Below are positions 27,732 through 36,656 of a stretch of 64,000 bases of DNA, piece after piece (positions within the stretch are counted from its first letter, which is position 1; every line of letters starts with the position of its first letter). Origin of the DNA: GCA-003244245 sp036378735 (GTDB taxonomy: Bacteria > Actinomycetota > Actinomycetes > Mycobacteriales > Pseudonocardiaceae). Both the position numbers and the translations under genes were made by a program. The notes under the pieces are model-generated. The model saw only the letters and a program-made list of their open reading frames with translations, had not been told where the DNA came from and did not search any database. The stretch covers positions 1-64,000 of the forward strand of contig DASUVX010000144.1 of the NCBI GenBank assembly GCA_036378735.1, written 5' to 3'.

Positions 27732-27922
27732 GACCCAATTCTACGAAGGCACCCTGACAATTTAGGGGCATCTACCTCAGACCGTAGAGAAAATTCGGTC
27801 GGGAACTCGTCAATGGAGGCAACCAGACGTGCGAAATCCTCGCGCCATCGGTGTGGACGGCGTCTCGATTTCCCACCCTACACCGAGTTTGACCGGGCCC
27901 GCCGAGACAGCGCGCGACCTGT

Positions 27923-28489
27923 GTGGTGGGGCGTGACAGCGTCACGGCCGTGCTCGAGATCCGGGACGCCCAGCCGAGTGACGCGGGTGACATCGCTGCT
28001 GTGCGTATCGGATCCTGGCAGGTCGCCTACCGCGGTCTGCTGCCCGACCACATCCTGGCCGAGCTGTCGGTGCCCGACCGGGAACGGACCTGGCGGAACA
28101 TCCTCACCGATCCGCCACGCCGGACAGCGGTTCTGCTGGCCACGTATGGCGCGACCGTCGTCGGCTTCGCCGCCGTCGGACCCGACCGAGATTCCACGGC
28201 TGCACCGGATCGGGGCGAGCTGTACGCGATCTATCTGCGGCCCGACCAGCAAAGGCGGGGAATCGGCACACAGCTGCACAATGCCGCCATCGACCGCCTG
28301 TGCGACCTCGGCTACACCTCCGCCTCGTTATGGGTCCTCGACGGCAATGAGGCGGCCATCGGCTTCTACCACCGGAATGGATGGGCGGCCGACGGCACCC
28401 GAAGGGTCGACCAGGGGCCCGGGGCTACTGACCTCCCTGAGCTGCGCCGCGGTCTGACCCGATATGGAGACATATCGGGGTCTATCTAG
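27923..28489 (+). CDS. GNAT-family N-acetyltransferase
   Basis: The 188-residue protein carries the GNAT acetyl-CoA loop (QQRRGIGTQLHNAAID) and the surrounding strands (LYAIYLRPD; LWVLDGNEAAIGFYHRNGW). The substrate is unknown. A GTG at 27950 (MLEIRDAQPSD) is a good alternative start. The last eight codons (RYGDISGSI and stop) are encoded by a family B palindromic repeat, so the native C-terminus has been replaced or extended. It is convergent with the YbjQ operon. Confidence 0.85.
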   Translation: MVGRDSVTAVLEIRDAQPSDAGDIAAVRIGSWQVAYRGLLPDHILAELSVPDRERTWRNILTDPPRRTAVLLATYGATVVGFAAVGPDRDSTAAPDRGELYAIYLRPDQQRRGIGTQLHNAAIDRLCDLGYTSASLWVLDGNEAAIGFYHRNGWAADGTRRVDQGPGATDLPELRRGLTRYGDISGSI

Positions 28490-28522
28490 GGTCGGAAACC
28501 CCGATATGTCTCCATGTCGGGG
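28458..28522. repeat. dispersed palindromic repeat family B, copy 2
   Basis: The arms at 28458-28480 and 28499-28522 are inverted copies with a single G/A difference, around an 18-nt loop. The left arm forms the 3' end and stop of the acetyltransferase gene. It sits between convergent genes and could act as a bidirectional terminator-like hairpin. Confidence 0.8.
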
Positions 28523-28571
28523 TTTAGGGGCGCGGGGTCTTGGCGGGCTTCGGGTGTGCGCCTCCCGCCCG

Positions 28572-29009
28572 CTAACCGCGGAGGAGCCGTTCCAGTGCCT
28601 GCCGTGCTGCGGTGTCACGGGCGGCGGCCCGGGCGACGTCCTGCGCCAGTGCCTGCAGCCAGTCGTCCATTCCGACGCTGCGGCGGCTGATCACCACCCC
28701 GCGCACCACCTGCCGTAGTTCCGCGTCGATTCCGCCCTTACTGCCTTGACGAAGCTCGAGGTCTCGATTCTCACCGTGCACCACCAGCCGGACAGCGCGT
28801 CCCGGTCGGCCGGCTAGCCGATCAGCGACGCTGCGCTGGTAGTCGATCTCCACCATGCCCGGCGGTAACGCCTGAGCGAGCGCGCCGCTCAACACCCGGG
28901 CATACGAGGCGACCTCCGCCTGATCAGTCCGCAACATCGCCGCCAGCAGCTGCACGTCGCCCATCGGGCCCAGGCCGCTGTCCCCACCGGGCACGGGCGG
29001 GTTCGTCAT
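28572..29009 (-). CDS. hypothetical protein, third gene of the YbjQ-like operon
   Basis: This 145-residue soluble protein begins MTNPPVPGGDSGLGPMGDVQ. It contains an alpha/beta segment (EIDYQRSVADRLAGRPGRAV, then VVHGENRDLELRQG) and ends in a helical, Ala/Arg-rich tail. No family is recognised. It overlaps the upstream YbjQ-type gene by four bases (ATGA), so it is translationally coupled and presumably works with the two YbjQ proteins. Confidence 0.75.
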   Translation of the reverse strand: MTNPPVPGGDSGLGPMGDVQLLAAMLRTDQAEVASYARVLSGALAQALPPGMVEIDYQRSVADRLAGRPGRAVRLVVHGENRDLELRQGSKGGIDAELRQVVRGVVISRRSVGMDDWLQALAQDVARAAARDTAARQALERLLRG

Positions 29010-29839
29010 GAGTCGGTCAGTGGCAGGACGAGCTGCGGCTTGGCGATCACATGGTCGGCACGCAGCGGGCGAACCGCGGTGCCGATCGCGAAGAACTCGG
29101 TGGTGTGGCCACCCCACCGATGTCCCAGCGAGAGCAACTGCACTCCGACGATGCCCTCGGCCGCGAGTTGCTCGGCTTCAGCCTGCATCCGGCTCATGGC
29201 CAGCTCCCGGGCGTCATAGAGCGCCTCGGTGAACTGCGGCAGCTCGACATTTTGACCGATGTTTCCCATCGCCTGCCAGAAACGCTGGTGCGCGACGTGG
29301 TACACGCAGGTACCCATCACCATGCCTAGCGGGGCGTACCCGGCCTGGATCAGGGTCCAGAAATCTTGGCCGGACAGGTCGGACGTGAACCGTTGGTCCC
29401 GGTTGTTGCGCCAGGACTGCCCGTCCGGGGTCTGCGGCTCATCCGCGCTCACCGCGGTGCCGACGGCGATGAATTCGGCAAGATCCGAGCCGAACTCCTT
29501 GAACTCGATCTCCAACCGGACCCCGACGATGCCGTCGGCACCCAACTGATCCGCCTCTGCCTCCATCCGGGTCATGGCGAGCTCGCGGGCGTGGTACATC
29601 GCCTGGGACAGCGTGGTCAATTCCTGGTTGCTGCCCCACCGGCCCATCTGGAACCCGACGTGGTAGATGCTGGAACCCAGCACCAGCCCGAGGGGACGGA
29701 AGCCGGCTTCCCGTACCAGCAAGAACTCGTTCACCGACAGGTCGGACGTGAACAGCGTGGTGGCCTGACCGGGCCGCATCTCGGCAAGCCGGCGCATCGC
29801 ATCCTCGGGGATGCCCAGGGCAGTGGGATCGGCGGTCAT
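29006..29839 (-). CDS. protein with two tandem YbjQ/PF01906-like (heavy-metal-binding-type) domains
   Basis: Residues about 20-130 and 150-265 of this 277-residue protein are paralogous copies. Each begins FTSDLSVNEF or FTSDLSGQDF and carries AGFRPLGLVLGSSIYHVGFQ or AGYAPLGMVMGTCVYHVAHQ. Each continues through an ARELAMxRMxAEAxQLxAxGIVGVxL helix-strand and ends FIAVGTAV or FFAIGTAV. YbjQ proteins form pentamers and are annotated as metal-binding, but their function is not established. It is the middle gene of a three-gene operon. Confidence 0.8.
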   Translation of the reverse strand: MTADPTALGIPEDAMRRLAEMRPGQATTLFTSDLSVNEFLLVREAGFRPLGLVLGSSIYHVGFQMGRWGSNQELTTLSQAMYHARELAMTRMEAEADQLGADGIVGVRLEIEFKEFGSDLAEFIAVGTAVSADEPQTPDGQSWRNNRDQRFTSDLSGQDFWTLIQAGYAPLGMVMGTCVYHVAHQRFWQAMGNIGQNVELPQFTEALYDARELAMSRMQAEAEQLAAEGIVGVQLLSLGHRWGGHTTEFFAIGTAVRPLRADHVIAKPQLVLPLTDS

Positions 29840-29864
29840 TCGCTACTCCTCATCTTCCCGGCGG

Positions 29865-30755
29865 CTATCGCAGCGGCAGGATGGTCAACGATCGGGTCGG
29901 CGCGGTCAGACGTCGGTGAAAGCGCACCAGCGCGGTGCCGAAGACCGTGGATTCGGCGACATGGTCACGATGGCCCTCTGACGGCTCGATCTCGCCGATC
30001 TCCAGGCCCATCGAAGACACGATCGCCTCCTCGGCTCCCACCGAGCGGACCCGCTGATCGAAGCAGTGACGAGCATCGGCCCGCACGTGCATGACGAGTT
30101 CGGTGTAGCCGGCCACCTCGGTGTTACCGGCACCCCAGGATGCCTGCCGCTGCGTCGCCCAGTCGTCATGGCGCACCGCCACCGAGATCCCGTAGACCAC
30201 AGCGCACGGCGCCCAGCCCGCCTGCAGCAGCTTGGACACGTCCTGGCCGGCCAGATCAGTGGTGAATACGCGGTTCGGCCGGTGCCGGGGCCGGGCCCGG
30301 ACCGCTGTGCCCAACGCGACGAACTCCCGGTTGCCGCTACCCAGGTGGGACACCGACAGCCGCACTCCCACCACGCCATCGGCGTCCATCGCGGCGGCTT
30401 CCTCAGTCATCCGCTGCAGCGCCGTGCCGTAACCGTGGTAGAGAGCATCGACGTAGGGGCCGTACCCGACGAAACCGCGAGAACCCGACGACGTAACGGT
30501 CGGACCTCCGAGTCCAAAGCCGCTAAAGCCTCCCATACCGACGATGCCGCCGACGTAACCGCAGCCTCCGAAGCCGCTCCAGCCAATGTGCTCGACGATG
30601 CAGCCCATCGCCTCGCCGATCGGGTCGAAACCGACCGACTGCACCCCCACCGCACCAGGCACCGTCAGCAACGAGGTACGAAGACCGCTGCGCGCGAAGC
30701 GTGCCACCCTCTCGGCGGCTACCGGCGGCAGTCCACGGCCGTCCCACTCAGCCAT
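29865..30755 (-). CDS. protein with two YbjQ-like domains and a Gly-rich insert
   Basis: The 296-residue protein is a divergent relative of its downstream neighbour. It has two YbjQ-like halves (ITEEAAAMDADGVVGVRLSV and EFVALGTAV in the first; FTTDLAGQDVSKLLQAGWAPC in the second). The first half contains a Gly/Phe-rich loop (about residues 70-95: GFGGCGYVGGIVGMGGFSG). The second half ends ESTVFGTALVRF. It is first gene of the operon, 25 bp before the next, and is divergent from the sugar operon at 30906. Confidence 0.75.
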   Translation of the reverse strand: MAEWDGRGLPPVAAERVARFARSGLRTSLLTVPGAVGVQSVGFDPIGEAMGCIVEHIGWSGFGGCGYVGGIVGMGGFSGFGLGGPTVTSSGSRGFVGYGPYVDALYHGYGTALQRMTEEAAAMDADGVVGVRLSVSHLGSGNREFVALGTAVRARPRHRPNRVFTTDLAGQDVSKLLQAGWAPCAVVYGISVAVRHDDWATQRQASWGAGNTEVAGYTELVMHVRADARHCFDQRVRSVGAEEAIVSSMGLEIGEIEPSEGHRDHVAESTVFGTALVRFHRRLTAPTRSLTILPLR

Positions 30756-30840
30756 CAGGGCTCACCTCAGTTCACCGCGCCGTCCCCCACCACCATAAGT
30801 CCGGCCGTGACGCTGCCGCCGCGGTGCCTGGCCGATGGCC

Positions 30841-30868
30841 TTGTCACCCTTCCGCAGGGTGATACCTT
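30841..30868 (+). promoter_or_regulatory. promoter and overlapping dyad for the sugar operon
   Basis: TTGTCA (30841-30846), a 16-nt spacer and TACCTT (30863-30868) form a plausible promoter, with transcription starting near 30875. A perfect dyad, TCACCCT-N5-AGGGTGA (30844-30862), overlaps the spacer, as expected for a repressor site. A Shine-Dalgarno GGTAGGAG at 30893-30900 precedes the ATG at 30906. Confidence 0.5.
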
Positions 30869-30905
30869 CGCCACGCAGTGAAACGTCGTCAGGGTAGGAG
30901 CAGAC

Positions 30906-32324
30906 ATGGCGCGCGTCGGACTGTTGAGCTTCTCGGACGGACGTGACTTCGTCCACAACGATGTCAAGGCGTTCGGGCTGGACGTCGAAGGCCGCATCGC
31001 GCAGGCGCTGGAGCAAGCCGGGCACGAGGTCATCCGCGCCTCGGAGCCGATCTGGACCAACACGCTGGCCACCACCGAGGCCCGCCGGGTCGCTGACGCG
31101 CGGCCCGATCTCACCATCTTCAACTACCCGGTGTGGGCCTTCCCGCACTTCTCGATGCTCGCTGCGGAGGCCACCCCGGGCCCCCTGCTGCTGTTTTCCA
31201 ACATCGACCCGCAGTTTCCCGGGATGGTCGGCATGCTGGCCGCCGGTGGGGGGCTCGACCAGATCGGCCGGTCACACACTCGGGCGTGGGGCGACGTGTC
31301 GGACCCGACCGTGCGGGACCGCGTCCTGCAGACCGTTCGAGCCGCCACTGCGGTGTCCCGGCTGTCGGGCAGCACGTTCGGCCGCATCGGCGGGCGCCCC
31401 ATGGGGATGTACACCGCGGTCGCGGACACCGACCAGTGGATGAGCACGTTCGGGGTGGACGTCGAGGAGATCGACCAGTGGGAGATCGTCCGCCGCAGCG
31501 CCGCTGTCGAACAGTCCCGGGTGACTGCCGGCCGGGAATGGCTGGAGCGCCACGCCGGAAAGGTGCACTACGACGGCAAGCAGCTGACACCCGAGCTGCT
31601 CGAACGTCAGATCCGCTCCTACCACGCGGTGCGGGAGCTGATCGACGAGTGGAACCTCGACTTCAGCGGGATCAAGGGCCAGCCCGAACTGACCACCCAT
31701 TTCACCACCATGGACGTCACCGAGGCCTTCCTCAACGACCCCTATGACTGGGAAGGCCCCAAGCCCACCCACGTGTGCGCCACCGAGTCCGACATGGACG
31801 GTGCGCTGACCATGCAACTGCTCAAGGGCCTGTCCGGCACGCCGGTGCTGTTCGCCGACGTGCGGCACTACCACGCCGACCGCGACATCTGGGACCTGTG
31901 CAACTCCGGGCAGCACGCCACCTGGTACGCCGCGCGCAGTGACGACCCTTTGGAAAACCTGCGGAACGTGCACTTCTACCCGGAGATCTTCTACTTCCCC
32001 GCCGGCGGCGCCTCGGTGTCGTTTTTCGCCGCACCCGGTCAAGCGACCTTCGCCCGGCTCACCAGGATCGGCGGCAGGTACCGGATGCACGCCACGCGCG
32101 GCGAGTTCGAGCACTACGACGACGCCACCAACGAGGCGCTGGCCCGGCAGTCGACCTTCGAGTGGCCGCATGCGTTCGCCAGGCTGGAAGCCGACGCTGA
32201 CGAGTTCCTGTCGACGTTCGGGGCCAACCACATCCACGCGGTGCCCGGTGATCATGTCGCCGAACTGCGCGCGGTATGCCGCATGCTCGACGTCGAATGG
32301 GCCGGGATGGGCACAGCTCGGTGA
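30906..32324 (+). CDS. L-fucose/D-arabinose isomerase-like protein
   Basis: The 472-residue protein belongs to the FucI/AraA-like ketol-isomerase superfamily. It has an N-terminal alpha/beta domain with a substrate-binding signature (LTIFNYPVWAFPHFSMLAAE; FSNIDPQFPGMVGMLAAGGG). A catalytic half follows with acidic and His metal ligands (ATESDMDGALTMQLLKGLSG; FADVRHYHADRD). Members isomerise L-fucose, D-arabinose or L-arabinose to the ketose. It is the first gene of an operon with an FGGY kinase, a sugar porter and a GH172-type hydrolase. I infer D-arabinose to D-ribulose as the likeliest reaction, because a kinase then completes the route to ribulose 5-phosphate. Other sugars are possible. 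Confidence 0.8.
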   Translation: MARVGLLSFSDGRDFVHNDVKAFGLDVEGRIAQALEQAGHEVIRASEPIWTNTLATTEARRVADARPDLTIFNYPVWAFPHFSMLAAEATPGPLLLFSNIDPQFPGMVGMLAAGGGLDQIGRSHTRAWGDVSDPTVRDRVLQTVRAATAVSRLSGSTFGRIGGRPMGMYTAVADTDQWMSTFGVDVEEIDQWEIVRRSAAVEQSRVTAGREWLERHAGKVHYDGKQLTPELLERQIRSYHAVRELIDEWNLDFSGIKGQPELTTHFTTMDVTEAFLNDPYDWEGPKPTHVCATESDMDGALTMQLLKGLSGTPVLFADVRHYHADRDIWDLCNSGQHATWYAARSDDPLENLRNVHFYPEIFYFPAGGASVSFFAAPGQATFARLTRIGGRYRMHATRGEFEHYDDATNEALARQSTFEWPHAFARLEADADEFLSTFGANHIHAVPGDHVAELRAVCRMLDVEWAGMGTAR

Positions 32325-32331
32325 GTGCACA

Positions 32332-33834
32332 GTGAGCCTGCTGCTCGGTGTCGACATCGGCACCGCCAGCTCCAAGGGCGTGCTGGTCCGCGACGACGGC
32401 ACCGTCGTGGCGACAGCGACCCGCGCGCACGAGGTGTCGATGCCCCATCCCGGATGGGTGGAACACGACGCGCAGCAGGTGTGGTGGGCCGATTTCGTGG
32501 GGATCAGCCAGGAGCTGACCGCGGCGGCGCGCGAACCCCTTGCCGCAGTCGGGGTCAGTGGCATCGGTCCGTGCCTGCTCCCGGTGAACGGGGAGGATCG
32601 ACCACTGCGCCCGGCGATCCTCTACGGGGTAGACACTCGCGCTCAAGTTCAGATCGAGGAACTGAACCGGGCTCTGGGCGAGCAGACCATCCTGCAGCGC
32701 TGCGGGTCGGTGCTCACCTCGCAAGCGGTCGGGCCCAAGATGGCCTGGCTACGGGCGAACGAACCCGACACCTGGGCGGCCACCCGCCGCTTCCTGATGG
32801 CCAGCAGCTTCCTGGTGCGCCGGCTTACCGGCAGCTACATCCTCGATCACCACTCGGCCAGCCAGTGCACGCCGATGTACGACCCGGTGCAGCACCGGTG
32901 GATCGACGAGTGGACCGAGCTGATCGCTCCAGGGCTGGAGCTGCCGCAGCTGCATTGGCCGTCGGATGTGGTCGGCGAGGTACAGGCCAGCGCTGCCGAG
33001 CAGACCGGCATCCCGGCGGGGACGCCGGTGGTGGCGGGCACCGTTGACGCCTGGGCGGAAGCCACCAGCGTCGGCGTCACCGCACCCGGCGACGTCATGC
33101 TGATGTACGGCACGACCATGTTCCTGGTTGAAGTGCTCGACCGCCCGCGCCGCAGCCCGAATCTGTGGGGCACCGTGGGAACCTTTCCCGGGACCCACAA
33201 TTTCGCGGCCGGGATGGCCACCTCCGGCGCGATCACCGAGTGGATCCGCAAGCTGACCGGGGAGTCCTCGTTCGACCGGCTGGTCGCTGAAGCCCAGCAG
33301 TCGCCGACCGGTGCACACGGCCTGCTCATGCTGCCGTACTTCGCCGGCGAGCGGACCCCGCTGTTCGACCCGGACGCCCGCGGTGTGCTGATCGGGCTGA
33401 CGCTGCGGCACAACCGCGGGGATATCTACCGGGCCGCTTTGGAGGCCACCGCCTACGGAGTGCGGCACAACCTGGAAGCCATGCGCGACGCGGGCGGCCA
33501 GTATCACCGGCTGGTCGCGGTGGGCGGCGGCACCAAGGGCGGGCTGTGGACGCAGATCGTCTCCGACGTCCTGAATGCCCCGCAGCAACTCCCCCGCCAG
33601 ACAATCGGCGCATGCCTGGGTGACGCGCTGCTCGCCGCCATCGGGATCGGGCTGTCACCCAAAGTAACACAGTGGAACCCCATCGCGATCACCATTGAGC
33701 CGCGTCCTGAACCCGCGGCGGCCTACGAGCGCTATTACGCCCTCTACCGGCAGCTGTACCCGAACACCAGAGATATCGCGCATGCCCTTGCCCAGGAACA
33801 GCGGGCGGGTTCGTCTTGCATCGGAGGTAGCTGA
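32332..33834 (+). CDS. FGGY-family carbohydrate kinase
   Basis: The 500-residue kinase begins MSLLLGVDIGTASSKGVLV, the phosphate-1 motif of the FGGY/xylulokinase fold. It also carries the adenosine and phosphate-2 elements (AGTVDAWAEATSVGVTAPGDVML; GGGTKGGLWTQIVSDVLNAP). Substrates in the family include D-xylulose, D- and L-ribulose and L-fuculose. The GTG start at 32332 follows the isomerase stop by seven bases, which implies that its substrate is the isomerase product. It overlaps the porter gene by one base. Confidence 0.88.
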   Translation: MSLLLGVDIGTASSKGVLVRDDGTVVATATRAHEVSMPHPGWVEHDAQQVWWADFVGISQELTAAAREPLAAVGVSGIGPCLLPVNGEDRPLRPAILYGVDTRAQVQIEELNRALGEQTILQRCGSVLTSQAVGPKMAWLRANEPDTWAATRRFLMASSFLVRRLTGSYILDHHSASQCTPMYDPVQHRWIDEWTELIAPGLELPQLHWPSDVVGEVQASAAEQTGIPAGTPVVAGTVDAWAEATSVGVTAPGDVMLMYGTTMFLVEVLDRPRRSPNLWGTVGTFPGTHNFAAGMATSGAITEWIRKLTGESSFDRLVAEAQQSPTGAHGLLMLPYFAGERTPLFDPDARGVLIGLTLRHNRGDIYRAALEATAYGVRHNLEAMRDAGGQYHRLVAVGGGTKGGLWTQIVSDVLNAPQQLPRQTIGACLGDALLAAIGIGLSPKVTQWNPIAITIEPRPEPAAAYERYYALYRQLYPNTRDIAHALAQEQRAGSSCIGGS

Positions 33835-35237
33835 TGGTCGCGCCCGCGTTCCTGAGCCGCGTGAGCACCCGACGCGTGTACGCATTGGGCGCGCTGGCGG
33901 CGGTGCTGTTCGGTTACGACAACGGCATCATCGGCGCGGCGCTGCTGTTCATCCCGCGCGATCTGCCGCTCACGCCCTGGCAGGAAGGCGCGGTGGTCAG
34001 CGCCACGGTGTTCGGGGCGATGGTGGGCGCATTGGGCAGCGGTCCGACGGCCGACCGTCTGGGACGGCAGCGGATCCTGCTCGCCGCAGGTGTGGTGTTC
34101 ACCGTCGGCGCCCTGGGCGCCGGGCTGGCCGCCACCGTCGCCATGCTCGTCGGATTCCGCTTCGTCCTCGGACTGGGTATCGGCATCGCCTCGGTGCTGG
34201 TTCCCCTCTACCTGGCAGAAATGGCACCAGCGTCGGACCGCGGCGTGGTGACTTCGCTGAACCAGTACATGATCATCGTAGGGACGGCCCTGTCGGCTGC
34301 CCTCGGCTACGCGCTGGCGTTCGCCGGCTCGTGGCGGTGGATGCTGCTCATCGGTGTGTTCCCCGCCATCGTGCTGATGATCGGCATGCTCGCCATGCCC
34401 GACACCCCCCGCTCACTGATCCGGCGTGGACAGGACGACAACGCCCGCGCGGTCCTGATCGGTTTGCGCGGCGACACCGCGGCGGCCGAGCGCGAGTTCA
34501 CCGAGATCACCGCAATCGAACGCCAGCAGCACGACACTCCCAGCCTCGCCCTGCTGTCGGCTCCGTGGGTGCGCAGGCTGCTGCTGCTGGGGGCCCTGCT
34601 GGCAATCTTCCAGCAGATCACCGGGATCAACGCGATCGTGTACTACGCACCGACCATCCTCACCGGCTTCGGGGTGTCCAAGACCACCGCGTTGCTGTTC
34701 GGTTTTCTCAATGGCTTGGTGAACATCGGGACCATCGCGCTGGTGGTCCGGTCCAAAGTCGTTGACCGGCGAGGCCGCAAGCCCGTCCTCCTGGCCGGCC
34801 TGGTGGGCATGTCGGTCAGCTTGGTCGCCGTCGGCGCAGCGGTGCTGACCCTCCCGGTCGACTCGACGGCGCTGTTCGCCATCGCGGCAGCTGCGTTCGT
34901 GCTGTTCACCAATACCTTCTCGGCGACCTGGGGGCCGGTCCTGTGGGTGATGCTGGCCGAGATCTTCCCGCTTGCCGTCCGAGGCGCCGCGATGGCCATC
35001 GCCACCCTGTTCAATTGGCTGGCCGCTTTCGTCATCTCACTGACCTTTCCCAGCTTCGTTGCGTTCGCCGGCATAGGTAGCGCCTTCATCGTCTTTGCCG
35101 CCATCGGCGTGGTGCTCTTTCCGGTCGTCTGGTGGATGGTGCCCGAAACCAAGGAGCGCAGCCTGGAATCACTGGAAGCGGCGTTTCGGAGCAGCCGCGG
35201 GATCCGGCTGGCCGAGCGCGCCGGAGGCGCAGCATGA
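33834..35237 (+). CDS. sugar porter of the major facilitator superfamily
   Basis: The 467-residue protein has 12 transmembrane helices and sugar-porter motifs: DRLGRQRI after helix 2, VPLYLAEMAPASDRG near helix 5, PDTPRSLIR before the central loop, VVDRRGRKPVL after helix 8 and PETKERSLESLE after helix 12. It should import a monosaccharide by proton symport. The gene overlaps the kinase (TGATG) and the hydrolase (ATGA), so uptake, hydrolysis, isomerisation and phosphorylation are one operon. Confidence 0.93.
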   Translation: MVAPAFLSRVSTRRVYALGALAAVLFGYDNGIIGAALLFIPRDLPLTPWQEGAVVSATVFGAMVGALGSGPTADRLGRQRILLAAGVVFTVGALGAGLAATVAMLVGFRFVLGLGIGIASVLVPLYLAEMAPASDRGVVTSLNQYMIIVGTALSAALGYALAFAGSWRWMLLIGVFPAIVLMIGMLAMPDTPRSLIRRGQDDNARAVLIGLRGDTAAAEREFTEITAIERQQHDTPSLALLSAPWVRRLLLLGALLAIFQQITGINAIVYYAPTILTGFGVSKTTALLFGFLNGLVNIGTIALVVRSKVVDRRGRKPVLLAGLVGMSVSLVAVGAAVLTLPVDSTALFAIAAAAFVLFTNTFSATWGPVLWVMLAEIFPLAVRGAAMAIATLFNWLAAFVISLTFPSFVAFAGIGSAFIVFAAIGVVLFPVVWWMVPETKERSLESLEAAFRSSRGIRLAERAGGAA

Positions 35238-36319
35238 CCGTCAATTACGGAGCCTACGGTTCGAGCCTGCGAGACCTACCGCGGTTGCGCAGCACCCGCA
35301 GGCGGCGCGCATCCAGCTGGGACCGCACGGGCGGAAACGACGACCGCCTCACGCTCCAACCAGGACAAAGCGCCACCCTCGCAGACATCGAGGGTGCCGG
35401 CACGATCAATCACATCTGGGTTACCGTCGCCAACGAGCGCATGATCCGCGACCCGTGGATGCGCGAACCCGATTACCTCCGGCGGCTCGTGCTCCGCGCT
35501 TACTGGGACGGCGAAGCGCATCCCAGTATCGCCGTCCCGCTCGGTGACTTCTTCGGAGTCGGGCACGGCCGCACCACGAACTTCGTCTCCGCCCCGCTTC
35601 AGATGAGTCCTGAGGACGGCAAGGGGTTCAACTGCTTTTTCCACATGCCTTTCGGCGCGGGCGCCCGCTTGGAGATCACCAGTGAGCTCGCGGAAGAGAC
35701 GGTGTTCTTCTACTACTACATCGACTACGAGGAGCTCGACGAGCTCGAAGACGGCATCGGGCGATTCCACGCCCAATGGCGGCGCAGCAACCCCTGCGGG
35801 GGAACAGAACAGCGAAACGAAAGCAACGCCGAGTTCCTGCTGTCGGGGGAAAATCTCGACGGAAAAGCGAACTACACCATTCTGGAGGCGACCGGCCACG
35901 GGCATTACGTCGGTTGCGTGCTCAACATTCACAACCTTCGCGACACTACCGAGTGGAACTGGTACGGCGAGGGCGATGACATGATCTTCATCGATGGCGA
36001 GAAGTGGCCTCCGGCGCTGCACGGCACCGGCACCGAGGACTACTTCAACACTGCCTGGTGCCCGACCCAGACCTACCACGCGCCGTATCACGGCATCACC
36101 TTGCCTGGTGGCGACAATTGGAGCGGGCAAATCAGCCTGTACCGCTTCCATATCGAAGATCCCGTGCCGTTCGAGCGCTCCATCCGGGTCAGCATCGAGC
36201 ACGGGCATGCGAACAAACGCAGCGACGACTACTCCTCAGTCGCGTACTGGTACCAGGCCGAGCCGCACCTGCCCTTCGACCTGGATCCCGTCGAGCGGCG
36301 GACCCCACGAGCCCGGTGA
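35234..36319 (+). CDS. DUF2961/GH172-family glycoside hydrolase
   Basis: The 361-residue beta-jelly-roll protein has the conserved DUF2961 stretches PSIAVPLGDFFGVGHG, CFFHMPFGAGARLEITSE, DDMIFIDGEKWPPALHGTGTED and SLYRFHIEDPVPFERSI. GH172 members described so far act on furanosides, including difructose dianhydride/alpha-fructofuranosides and D-arabinofuranose in D-arabinan. No signal peptide is seen, so it probably acts inside the cell on an imported oligosaccharide or glycoside. Its place at the end of an isomerase-kinase-porter operon favours release of a pentofuranose such as D-arabinose. The start is set by the ATGA overlap. Confidence 0.85.
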   Translation: MTVNYGAYGSSLRDLPRLRSTRRRRASSWDRTGGNDDRLTLQPGQSATLADIEGAGTINHIWVTVANERMIRDPWMREPDYLRRLVLRAYWDGEAHPSIAVPLGDFFGVGHGRTTNFVSAPLQMSPEDGKGFNCFFHMPFGAGARLEITSELAEETVFFYYYIDYEELDELEDGIGRFHAQWRRSNPCGGTEQRNESNAEFLLSGENLDGKANYTILEATGHGHYVGCVLNIHNLRDTTEWNWYGEGDDMIFIDGEKWPPALHGTGTEDYFNTAWCPTQTYHAPYHGITLPGGDNWSGQISLYRFHIEDPVPFERSIRVSIEHGHANKRSDDYSSVAYWYQAEPHLPFDLDPVERRTPRAR

Positions 36320-36414
36320 TGCGCCCAGGAACTCGGATCCCAGCAGCTACGGTCGCGGTGGTAGCCACACCGAAACCGCTTAGCTCGGCGGTAACGCGCG
36401 AAGCTAAAAGATGG

Positions 36415-36636
36415 TTACGCTGAGCGGCCAGGCCACTGCGGAGTTTCAGCAGCATCCTTCGGGCGCCGACCGACACCATTCCCCGTGTCGAACCACCAGC
36501 AGGTGTGGCATTGCGGGCATTGCACGTATACCAGGTTGGCCTCCGAATCGAGCAGGTAGAGACCATCCTTATGTGAGCAATGCGAACACGGACGCCAGAC
36601 CTTCCGGCCGACGTTCACCGCTGGGTCAAGTGCCAT
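36415..36636 (-). CDS. small zinc-ribbon protein
   Basis: This 73-residue protein has two CxxC knuckles (CSHCSHKDGLYLLDSE and CPQCHTCWWFDTG) around a short beta-hairpin, a likely zinc ribbon. Similar short proteins are common in actinobacteria but uncharacterised. It begins 20 bp after the CBS-domain gene on the same strand, so the two are probably co-transcribed. Confidence 0.75.
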   Translation of the reverse strand: MALDPAVNVGRKVWRPCSHCSHKDGLYLLDSEANLVYVQCPQCHTCWWFDTGNGVGRRPKDAAETPQWPGRSA

Positions 36637-36656
36637 CAGACAAATACCTCCACGCT

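Noticed and set aside
26098..27765. Long plus-strand frame opposite the TPR gene and the HNH pseudogene
   Set aside because: It repeats the 126-bp period only because it is antisense to the TPR array; composition is unlike a protein.
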